Source: Lingula anatina (Eukaryota > Brachiopoda > Lingulata > Lingulida > Lingulidae). From it: DNA of 64,000 nucleotides. Positions 22,607-40,300 of this stretch are shown here, piece by piece. Location: positions 49,694 to 113,693 of the forward strand of contig NW_019775756.1 in assembly GCF_001039355.2 (NCBI RefSeq). Reading direction: 5' to 3'. The notes beneath the pieces are model-generated. The model was not told where the DNA came from. It did no database searches and worked only from the letters and a program-made list of their open reading frames with translations. The position numbers and the translations under genes were made by a program. Numbering within the stretch: the first letter of the stretch is position 1; the number at the start of each line of letters is the position of its first letter.

Positions 22607-24217
22607 ATGGAGAAGGCACTAAGGTTAAGGATGGTCCTTTTTGTCCTCATATTCCTGACTTCAATCCACAATATTGCTGAAGGTGCTACATTTGTTGGAA
22701 TCTGTATGCCAGTGAAAAGTCAGATTATAGAACTTGATACCCTTCTGGTGGGGCTAGCAGACAAGGGACATGAGGTGTATTTAGTCATGGGGGAACATCC
22801 TTCTGTGCCACCTCTTCCTAAGAATGTAATAGACAGCAAGGTAAAGTTGCTCACTTTTAAAGTAAGATCACCAGACTTTATGGACTTTGAAAAACCAGAG
22901 GTGCAGAAAAATGGTGTGTTTGCCTTCTTTGACAACCCAAGAGAAAGATACATTCCCATCAAAGGTGTAGCATTTGTGAATAACTGGACAAAAATTTTGC
23001 ATGGCTATTTTGGAGATCTATTAACAGATGAGGATTTTGACAGAAAAATGACCAAACTGAAACCTGATATGATAATTGTTAACAATGCCTTCGCATTTGC
23101 TCCTACAGCGTACTTGTTTCCTTACAAGTATAAGATTCCATATGTAACATCAGCAGTCTTAGGACCTCCAGAGAGTGGAGTTCCACAACAAGCATCATTT
23201 CTTCCAAGCCCAATAACAAAGTATTCTGACCAAATGACCTTTTTGCAACGCACAGTGAACTTCATGACACATAGGTTTATATCAATCATGACCACCCACA
23301 AAATTTCACCTGATTATTATGCAAAATATTTGCCAAACGTGATACAGAAACCATTTCACCAGTTGGTTGCTGATTCTGAACTTTTCATCATTACAAGTAA
23401 GCATCCGTCCATTGATTATCCGCAGCTTGCACTGCCAAATACCATCTTTGCAGGGGGTATGATGACACGGCCTGGAAAACCTCTTCCAAATGAACTGCAG
23501 AATTTTATGGACGGACACAAAAATGGAGTGGTTGTGGTAACCTTTGGGTCTCTTGCCATGTATATTCCTGACCAAGTAATTCAAAAATTGCTGTCAGCTT
23601 TCTCAAAAATTAAATATGGTGTAATATGGAGGTATACTGGCTCCAAGAAACTCAATCTGCCATCACATGTCAAAGTCTTACCATGGCTGCCACAGAATGA
23701 CCTGTTGGCCCATCCCAACACCAAACTGTTTGTTAGTCACTGTGGCAATGGGGGCTCATATGAAGCACTGTATCATGGTATCCCAGTGTTGGGATTCCCT
23801 CTGATGGGTGATCAGTTTTACAATGGTTACCGGGGGCAACACAGAGGTGTTGCTATGGTGATGGATATCTTGTACTTCACTCCAGAAGACCTCATAGAAA
23901 ACATCAACACCATGATAGAGAATTCTTCATATTACACCAAAGCCAAGAAGTTATCTGCTATTTATCGTGATCAGCCATGGACTCCACAACAGCAAGCAGC
24001 TTATTGGATTGAACATGTCCTCAAACATGGCGGCAGCTATTTGCGTTCACCTTCTGCACATATGTCTTGGTATCAGTATTATTCAGTTGATGTGGTGGTT
24101 TTTCTACTCAGTAGTTTTATTTGTATCATGGTAGTTTGTATTTCTTGTTGTAAGTGTCTATGTAGAAGATGTTGTAAAGGGAAGGGAAGTAAGCAAAACA
24201 AATTGAAAACTAGATAA
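22607..24217 (+). CDS. UDP-glycosyltransferase family membrane protein, copy 4
   Basis: Intronless, 536 aa. Residues 1 to about 500 are almost identical to copy 3. The membrane segment and tail then switch to a distinct version (SSFICIMVVCISCC.. and a KGKGSKQNKLKTR end), still with the CCKCLCRRCC cluster and a KxKxx ER-retrieval ending. The 3' flank is also different and only distantly similar to that of copies 1-3, so the gene looks like a recombinant with an older 3' end. The UDP-sugar signature is intact. Q39 and N160 sit at the expected catalytic positions. Confidence 0.92.
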   Translation: MEKALRLRMVLFVLIFLTSIHNIAEGATFVGICMPVKSQIIELDTLLVGLADKGHEVYLVMGEHPSVPPLPKNVIDSKVKLLTFKVRSPDFMDFEKPEVQKNGVFAFFDNPRERYIPIKGVAFVNNWTKILHGYFGDLLTDEDFDRKMTKLKPDMIIVNNAFAFAPTAYLFPYKYKIPYVTSAVLGPPESGVPQQASFLPSPITKYSDQMTFLQRTVNFMTHRFISIMTTHKISPDYYAKYLPNVIQKPFHQLVADSELFIITSKHPSIDYPQLALPNTIFAGGMMTRPGKPLPNELQNFMDGHKNGVVVVTFGSLAMYIPDQVIQKLLSAFSKIKYGVIWRYTGSKKLNLPSHVKVLPWLPQNDLLAHPNTKLFVSHCGNGGSYEALYHGIPVLGFPLMGDQFYNGYRGQHRGVAMVMDILYFTPEDLIENINTMIENSSYYTKAKKLSAIYRDQPWTPQQQAAYWIEHVLKHGGSYLRSPSAHMSWYQYYSVDVVVFLLSSFICIMVVCISCCKCLCRRCCKGKGSKQNKLKTR

Positions 24218-26758
24218 TTTCATAATCATTATATTCTCTATGAATGTCAAAAGATGTATTAACAAAAATGTATTTTGAAATACTTTATGATACAAAATTT
24301 AATTTAATATCAAACAAAATTTTAGTTGAAAAGTATTCAACATTTTTGAACACAAGAAATTTATCACAGCGAGTAATTTATTCTGTTTAAATTTCAAAGA
24401 ATAGTCTTAATTTACCCACTTTCAAGAATTTGTAAATGTCCATGTAGTAACTTTGTAAAAGGAAGGAAACAAAAAAAAAAAAAAAAAAAAAACCAAGTGA
24501 AGACTAAAATATATCATGATGCTTACTGTTGACAACAAATGACAATTGTTGTAGTGACCTTGTTTGATATTTTAATCTTTATTATACCCTGTAACTAAGA
24601 TGTGATCATTTTTATAATTGCACAAATATTCTTTTCACATACTTAAGGAAAATGTTTTATAAATCATTCTTTTTGCACTCAGAGCAGCATAGCATAAAAA
24701 TTAATAAAAAAGAAAAAGAAAAGAAAACAATACTGAAAATAATAATGCAAGCAAACACTGAATTGTCTAGTGAATTGATTCAATAAAAAAAAAAAATTAC
24801 AACAGATTGTGTTAGTTGAGAAAGAGAGAAGCACTCAACACGTCCACCTTGCACTCTTGCTGCTTTTATGGTTGTACAGGGGCAGCCGTTACATCACAGT
24901 TGCCAAGGGTCTTGCTTTTTGAATTCTTTAGAGCTGATTCACAGATTTTTGTTTTCTGTTTACATGTAGTATAAATGATGGCAACTACTGAGTATATATG
25001 CTTTGGGTTAAACTATTGTTGGAGCTATACATAAAACAATTTCCCAACTAAACATGAAATGAAATAGATAGCCAAACATGTAAAGAATCTGTTCATACAC
25101 ATGAAAATTCTGCTGTCATCTCCAAGTACCTGTGACCCAACGTGCCTCCAGGCACATGCGCATGCATGTGTACATGTGCACAATTTTTTAAAAATTAGTA
25201 TACATTTTCCTAAGCATATTTCATCAATTTCTGCCAGGTTTTTTTCCTCCTAATGCAGCACTTCACCACAAAAACCTAACAACTAAAATGAAATTACTTT
25301 TGCAATTTTTCAACCAGTTACTTGTACGCACCACCACATGTTGTTTATCAATTTACGTGTCATACCTCAACAGCTGAGAGATAAATCACACCTGCAAGGT
25401 GGTTATCCTGGATGCCCTTCATACAGAGGAGAAAAACTGAGAGGATGATAGAAGAGAAGGATGCTCTGTTGCAGAAACATCCTATATGTTCAGCAATACT
25501 TCAGTCATTATCTCCGCTTACGAAGGAGGTTATTTTTTTTATCGATGTTGGTTTGTCTGTTTGCTACCCTGAATGCCCTTCAGGCAAAGGAGAAATTTTG
25601 TGAGGATGTGAAAAAATGAGGTGCTCTGTTTCAGAAATATCTTAAGATTCAGCAGTACATCAGTTATTACTGCCACCAATGAAGGAAATTATGTTTTAAT
25701 TTTTGTTTGTCTCTTTGTTACAGGAAAGGATTTATCAAAAATAGACCTTCGCAAAGTTTGATGAAATTTCAGGATAGGCAACAATTCAGGAATCTACTCC
25801 CACTTCAAATGAATTATGAAATTCTAATCAAGTGAAAATTTTTTTCTTGACTTTTTCATTGTTGAGGATCTGCGCTCTTGTTCTAGGTAATGGAAAGTAG
25901 AACCACAAAACTTAGTACAAGTACAAGAATTCTGATGAAAAAGTATAGCAATATATCACAATTTTTTAACAAAACCCTAACTGCAATTGCAAAATTTTTG
26001 CTTTTGGCATTTTACAGATTTCTTACTTAACTCTTTATGTAATAGTTAAAGTATAAAACATCTTTTATTTTAAGTAGACAAATAATGAATTTATCTTTAA
26101 AATATGACACCTATAGTTACCTTGTTGCAAGTCTTACATAGCATCTCAGTCCAAAAAGAAATCTTTTCAGTGATGCTTTCTTACACATTTCAAAAACTTA
26201 AAAAAGGGTTGACTGGAGGCATTTAGTACAGAGTGGAAATACCAGGTAAAACCAGGCAAGCAGGATGGTAGGATTTTTGTTAATTATTGCAGTTGTTTTG
26301 AGTTGCATACAGAAAAAGGTCTGACATTCTCTTCATAATTATGGCAGATAGATGAAATATGTACCATTTCACCTGGAGTCTGATATACTGGAGAGATGAG
26401 TCAAGACTTCAACAAGTGTTCACTCTCAGGGCACCATGAACACTGTAGACTTTTTTCCTGAAGGCAGATTGTGCTGCTATCTATCTGCAAAATTTTCACT
26501 ATTATACTCATCCTTTGCTTAACTTATAGTGGTAAAAATGGTGAAAGTAGTAATTTAATGTATCAAAAATTCTGCATCAGATAGATTCCTTTGGCTGAGG
26601 GCTTTAAGTGAATTTGACTTAACTGTTCAACAATTACATTTGATAGCTACAAAAAGCTTGAAAAATTAGTATAGATAAAATTATTGCATGATTTAGACAG
26701 TTTTTCATCATTTCACATAACAAAACAACTACATGGAGGAGAGAAAATTTCTTTTATC
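24218..26758. other. Intergenic region between the UGT array and KLHDC4
   Basis: AT-rich. It contains an A run near 24472-24492, a diverged counterpart of the shared UGT 3' flank near 24815-24895, and a diverged repeat pair near 25405-25790. I see no gene. Confidence 0.5.
25405..25790 (+). repeat. Diverged repeat of the GGAGGTTATGTTT...TTTGTTTGT family, two units
   Basis: Two units of about 150 bases (near 25410-25560 and 25570-25720) share the order CTGGATGCCCTTCA, GATGCTCTGTT.CAGAAA, TCAGCA.TAC.TCAGT and a GAAGGAGGTTAT-like stretch. A TTTGTCTGTTTG-like run and a GATGAAATTTC segment follow. A similar core recurs at about 50625-50715 and 62295-62415, so this looks like a dispersed repeat family. 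Confidence 0.45.
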
Positions 26759-26764
26759 TTTATT
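26759..26764 (-). terminator. Candidate polyadenylation signal of KLHDC4
   Basis: AATAAA on the minus strand about 570 bases past the stop codon. Motif only. Confidence 0.25.
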
Positions 26765-27331
26765 TCTGATGGGGCAATGATTTCACAGGAATTTGAACAA
26801 ATATGAGATTTGTTTAAATCTACATTAACAACTGAATTGGCAAAGGAGTAAAAAATAATAATAATGAAGACCATAAGAGCAGAAAAAAGTGTAAGGGGAA
26901 ATGGTTGGTTTCTAATTTAGACTTCAACAGACAAACTGTAACTGTTACAAAACAAGAGTTCCTCTTTTAAAGCAATACACTATGTTACTATGTACATACC
27001 ATTTATACAGATAAAAACAGAACTCCAGTAACCTTGTATCCTTAAATATCATATATCAACCCAAAAATACCCGAAAGTGCCATTTTGTTTGGATGACATA
27101 CATGGCAATGTTTGAATGGCCATTTGGAAAGGAAAACAGCTTGGAAGCTAAAGCACAAGTGTCAAGGCCAAGGCATCTCAAAGTACTGATTTTTTGAAAG
27201 AGTGGAAATTACCAAATTTTTCCAATCATACAATTGTCCTGTAAACATACATTTTCACATTTTCCAACTGCCCTGTACACATTTGACATTGCAGTAAAAT
27301 TTCAGAATTTCTTCATTCACAATACCTTGTA

Positions 27332-33892
<6,561 letters not shown>

Positions 33893-34389
33893 TTTGTCAG
33901 ACTTTCTTTAACAGAGAAAAGCTTACAGTAAATGTTTTAAGTACGATGTGCTGTTCTTATGGGGGCTGCCATGCTCTTTTAATACGGGCAGATTGTTTTT
34001 ATTTTGTGGCTTTTTATTGGTAGTAATTATTCCCTTATATACCAAGTAAAATAAACATAATAACTGCTAAATAATGATTTCTTAACAAGTATTGAATAAA
34101 AATGGGATAAACAATAAATAAAGATATATTCTTATGGTATTTTGATAAAATAATTTATCAGCACCTCTCATAAAAAACACAAATATGTTTTATTTTTATT
34201 GATATGTATGGCATTTCAGTCACTTGAACTAGAAATGATCCAATCATATTATAGATAATTTGCAGCCCGTAAACTTTCATCTTCCAATTCCCCGGATGTC
34301 TGACCTAGAGATTGTATGGCGACCGAAGGATAAAATCTGTCGAAAATATTCTTGAAAGCAGCGAAAGGTTAAGGAAACGTCGTTGCACC
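33893..34389. promoter_or_regulatory. Bidirectional promoter region between KLHDC4 and ZCCHC14
   Basis: Two housekeeping-type genes diverge with only 497 bases between their start codons. No TATA box is placed convincingly for either. The segment near 34261-34320 is more GC-rich than its surroundings and probably holds the ZCCHC14 start and leader. Two short upstream open frames (34296-34355 and 34316-34333) precede the ZCCHC14 start. Confidence 0.5.
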
Positions 34390-37300
34390 ATGGTGTGCAA
34401 AGAGGATGTCTTTGCATGGTTTACCAAACTAAAGGCACCAAAAAGGATAGAGGTTTTGGCAAGTCTTCTTCATATGTGTCTCCCCTTAGAGTTGAGGTTT
34501 GTTGGATCGTGTGTTGAAAATCTTGCGAAAAGAAATTTTGTGTTTCTACGTGAAGCAGAAAACCAAGCAAATAGTGTGTCAGAAATTGACAAGTTGAGAG
34601 ATCTGACAGACGAAACTGTACGCAGTAGGATTAATGTTTATCTGGCTCTCCTGTATTCCACAAATATTCAATGTTCCAATGTACTCTTTGACATTTTGTC
34701 GACGTGCGTGGAATCGGCGATTCCGAAACTTTCAATGGACGAAGAGATCGCCAACGAACTCTTATTAATGTTGACAGTAGCTGTAAATCATCCCGTGTTT
34801 ACATTTGAACAGAGAGAGGTGCTAAGTAAACACTTGGGAGATCTAGTAAGGTTACTAGGAGAATATATCCAGGTGAGTTGATACCAATTTCCCATGTGAT
34901 ATAATGACCACCTTAAGTTGGCTCAACATTAGTCCCAAGTTCTCTTTCAGTAGACTCTAGCTCACCTGTTTATGTTTTCTCTTTTTGCTGAGGGTGCTGA
35001 TCATATCTAAAGAAAGAAAAGTGAAAACTGTGAATGCTTGAATCTGTTTCATTGATGAATTTGATGGTTTTACAGAATTAATGAACTAGGCAATGTACTT
35101 TTACAGTGAGTGGAAAGGTGTTAACAAACTGCCCTACAAAAAGCAACATCGCATGACTTAAAAAAGGAAGAGGAGGAATGGTTGGTTCTGACTAGTCACT
35201 TAAAGCTGTATTGACAGTTGAAGATCATTTTCTAGTTTAAGGAATGCTCAATGGGATTTTCATTGGCAAATCTAATTTTCCTTGACAAAAAAGCAGTAAA
35301 TTTAGACGTATCTTACTCACAAATCATTGCTCAACCCAGCATTCAGAATCAAGGTTTTCTTACTTTTAAAGGAATCACAATTCATTTAGGCCTTTATGTC
35401 TTCCAGACATTTTAGCAGGATATAAAGATATCAGATGTTTTTACTTGAGGTATTTATTGTTTTTAGGATCTATATTGAGAAAGAAAAGTAACTTTTCAGG
35501 CTATTTTGACGTAAAACACTTAACTGTGACATTTGCAAATGCAAGAATGTACCATCCAAATAAAAGAAAACCCAGATTTATTTCAAATGACTGAATAGCA
35601 AGGAGGTTTCAGGTGGATTTTAGAATCATGTAGCAATATAGGGTTTATTTATTTATTTTTTGAATAAATCTTAGATAAGTATTGATGTTGGAAATACTAA
35701 TGTTTAGATCATATAATATACTCAACTTTCCATAATATTGCCAACAGCCATTTTAAAAGGTGTACTTTTACCAATGTGACAAACATTTTATTCAGAACCT
35801 TAGGGCATTCATAAAGAAACTAGATGTCAACAGGTTACTTGACTGACAAAGATGGTATTCAGCACTCTGAGATACAGTGGGATTCCCATGTATTCTGGTC
35901 ATTTGGTGAAGCCATTTGATATGTTTTAGGGCAAAAATAATTCTGATGTGAACACAGCCTGTGTGAACTTAACTAGTCTAGACAGGATAAGGCTTGTCAT
36001 ATCTCTGTTTACTAGTTGACTGTGAGCATTGATTATGGTAATTATAAAATTTAAACAAAATTTACTACGGTAGTAGCATTTTTAAAAACAGTTGTTATGT
36101 TAGCAAAAATCCCAAACTTTTGAAAAGTGGCTTGGCTTCAAGCCAGAATGTTAATTTTTTGTGAGTAACTAAAATTAAACAATTCTGGAAACTGAAAATA
36201 CAGGAATGAGTGAACTATTAAAAAATTTCCGGAGCAATCACCATAAGTTACCCTCATACCAAGGGAGCAAGCCAGACTTAATAGAATTTACTTACTAGTA
36301 ATCTTGCTTAGCTATCGCATCACAGTCCCATCTTTGTGGTTTAGAGATATTGCTGGGTTAGTAAGGTCAGTGTATTATGTTCATAACAAAGTTTTAAATG
36401 AAATAGGTCATGGAAGCACGACTACCCTGTTCAAGTGGATCTCCGTTAGGTCACTTTTTCAAAGGATTGTTATGAAAGGTGCACTTGGTTTCTCATTTTT
36501 ATTTAAGGGGAAATTGAAAAAAAAAGAAAGAAAAAGAAAAGCAGTCTCAAATGTATATACACAGTATATTGACAGTGCAGGTATACAGAGTAATAAGTTA
36601 TACACAAGCTTGTTGAAGAGTGCAGTATTGTTTGTTTTGATGTTTGTTCTAGCCCAAATCCCAACTGCCCAATCATGATTTATTAATAATTGAGTAACAA
36701 AAATGAATTTAGTCTGATATAAAAGAAATCGATGTAAGGAGAAAACAAAGGTACACCTGTTTCAAATGTTGCTTGATAACAAAGAGCTGATCTTCTTTTG
36801 GTATTTAGGATTATATCAACTTGTAAACATATACAGGAGTCTTCATCGTTCTAAATTTATAATATATTGATTTTTGTCAGTGCACTTGAAGATAGATCTA
36901 CCACTTATTCTGGTGCCCAAGGCATATTTTGGCTTTTTCAATGTAATAAAACAGGATTTAGTTTGAGGATTTTGGAACTTTTTTGGTTGCTGTGCACATG
37001 GACGGAAATGCCAGTGGCATTTTCTCATAAAGAGAAGTCACCAGTTTCCTAGAAGGATGTATTGCATTTAAAATGTCCTGTTTTGTTTTTAAGGTGCCCT
37101 TTTGATGGAAATGTATTGTAGATCTCTTAATGGTTCCTCATTCTGTCTGTTGTATTAAAATGTTGAGGAAAATGTTTTTCTTGTCAAATAAAAGAAACCT
37201 ATAACTGTATGGTACCCCCCCCCCCACACACACACACACACACACCCACACACCCACACACACACACATGAACAGACACAAAATCATATTTATAAAAAGG

Positions 37301-40300
37301 GGGCAAAAGATTTCCGCAGACATGGTAGTTAAAATAAATGTTTGTTTTGTAGAAACCAAGATCCTGTTTTAAGTAAAACAGTAAGAGGAAAAATGTCAAA
37401 ACTACCAAAAAGTTTGTACTTTTACCCATGTTTAATCAGTAGTGGTCCTCTTGAATGCAGGATATTGGACTTGTTTTCACAGAAAGGAAGAAATAAATAA
37501 TAATGTTATACTAATCATTTAGATGACAACTATAGATGTATACTAGACCAGAGACCATTACATTTTTTGTCTCACAGTAAAGACTTACTTAATGGAAGCA
37601 ATATGTAAAATGTGTCCAAGGATGGATTCTAACTTTGTCCTTCACCAGCGCTGTGCAGTACTTTCTTTTTGAGTGGCCTTGACCCAGGCAGTACACTAAG
37701 CAGTCATCAGGAATAGATTGCTGTTATACAGTCATGGTTGGTTAACCTTGCTATTACAGTCTGTCTGAAGGGCTGTTTACACATGTTCTACTTGAAATGA
37801 TGGTTCAGTAAAATAAAGGCCTACCCCTATATCCCTATATCATAGTATTTCAGGTTAAAGATACTCCATATGGGATTTGCCTGCCAAAATAAATTCTCCT
37901 CCTTCTTATGTACATTGCTTGACCCGTTACTTGTACTGTTCTTGGATTTTTAATTCAATGATTTAGTTCTAGATGACTGGCCAGTAGAACATAATGTCTT
38001 CAGGTAAATTTCAGAAGGAATTATTAAAGTCAGGGACTTCAATTTGAGGGATTTTACAGTTTTTATAGCCTGAATTGGGAAAGATAAGTAGCTTTGCAGG
38101 ATATGCAGACATGGAAAACATTCTTGCTACCAGAAACTTAGAATGTGCAACTGTTGAAACAATCCCGACACCCGTTCAAGCTGCTGTTTAACGTGAGTCA
38201 TTTTTCTTCTCAGATATCTTGATATCATTATATAATACCAATGATGTGAAAGCTTGTCCCCGCAGGTACATTGAGCAATTTTCCTGTCAGTCCCTTAGTT
38301 CACTTGTTAACAGGCCAACTAGTCTTTATGACTTGAGTATCATTAGCTGTTCACCAGGGTATCCAGGTATGTTAGATAAATTATTAGATATCAACTTTAA
38401 TTGCCTCAAATAAAAATCCTTTAACTGCCTTTTGAAAACCTGTCAGGCATTTATATATTCACTATATGGCATTCACTACTTGGCAGTTATTAGTAATAGT
38501 GGAAGCATATAATTGAAAATAAATGAATGAAAGTAAGACAGAATAACAAGAGTTGTTTTCTCCAAATATTTAGCAGTGCGCTAGCCTGTATTGTGCTTTC
38601 TATATAACCTCTTACAGTGGGTTGATGAAACTATGATGACTTTTTCAAATGCACAGTTACAGTAGAAGGTTGATATGTGAAAAATTCTTTTTACATCTTA
38701 TTTAAGGCCCATTTTGAGTGAAAAGTGTATAATCTAGGTTATGCAGTTTTACCCCAAAGGTCAGGAGATTTTATATTTAGTAATTGTGGTCAAAAAGCTT
38801 ACAGCTCACACAAGGATATCAAATTTTCATCAGATGGTAAAGATATTTTTTCTTTGTGGCAAAAAGGAAGAAAAAAAGTTGACCTTTACCCACAAAATAT
38901 AAGTACTAGTAGTTGCAAAATTAGTACATGTAATACAGGCTGAAATTGTGTATGTATTAAAATGACCCAAGAGACTGGAGGTCTGTGATAATATAGGAAA
39001 ATCCTTGTAACATTCAATTAGTCTTTGCTGTCCCATAATAGTCTGTTTAGAGCGCATTCAGAACAAGTTGATTTGCAGACTAACAGATCTGCAGATCAAA
39101 TATGGCCGACCCACTTAAAAGCAATGCCAACTAATTCACCGATGGTCTCACCACCTCTCTATGCGCCATCCCTGAAAAAGCCTTATAATTAAACCTCAGA
39201 GCCGAGATTTAAAATGGCGTGTGGAGTCAGAGAGACCATCAGGGGATTAAGCGGCTTCCTCTTAAGTGCGATTGGCCATATGTAGTCTGCGAATCATTTA
39301 ATCCGTGGATCATCTGTCCTAAATGCGACCTTAGTTTGTGGCAAGCTAAATTTACGAGAATAACATTTAGGCACTGTTCACATGAGAAATCCAAATTCCA
39401 AAAATCCATTGGCGGTATCTAGTGATCATGGTCTGTGACCTGAATACCCTGCTGCATAATTAACTACCAGAGCAAGAATTCATTACAGCTTTGGAAGTAA
39501 CTCGCTCACGCTGCTAGTTAATTACGCCGCAGAGTATTCAGGGCAAAGACCGTGATCACTAGATGACTCCAATGGATTTTTGGATTTTTCATGTGAACGG
39601 TGCCTAAGACTGCATTCCCACAGATTTTCGATCCATCTATCTCCATGGGGAGTCACGCCTACTAAAAGCTGTAAGGGGGTAATTAACTTTCGTGCACGCT
39701 CAGCTGACGGCAATTTAGTGTGAACCCCCAAGGAAATAGGTAAATCCGTGGGAACCCTGTCTAAGAGATAGCTGATACAGACACCATAAAAGACAAGTTG
39801 TGAATAATGTGATAGAATTTAACCTGCATTGAAGGGGTGGAGGTACACATATACAAGTCTTGACTGGGTTCCTATAGATTTAGATCGATTTTCTGGATCG
39901 ACCTAACTCCTTGGGGGTTCATGCTAAATTGCTATCAGCTTCCGAGAGCCGAGCGGGCACAAAAGTTAATTACCCCCTTACAGCTTTTAGTAGGCGGGAT
40001 AGGCATTTAAGCCGGTCAGGCTGACAACAATCTAGTGAGACTTCCCACGGGGATAGGTCGATCTAAAGATCTATGGGAATGCACGCTTAGCTACCTAATA
40101 AATAAGTTGTGAAGGTTTGAGAAAAATTAAGATGGAAAAAAAACAAGTTGAGCCAATATAAAGTCAAGTTTAGAATGAAATTTATTGGATGTTGATGAAG
40201 TAGATTTTCTTAATTTTAAGCTAAGTTCATCTCTCACTGTTCAAAAAATTATCCTATCTGAGTTGTAAACCGGCTACTCCATACACCAGCTCATACAGTT

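Noticed and set aside
36304-36678. 124-codon plus-strand frame in ZCCHC14 intron 1
   Set aside because: No conserved motif, ends in low-complexity Lys and Val/Leu stretches, no conserved splice phase.
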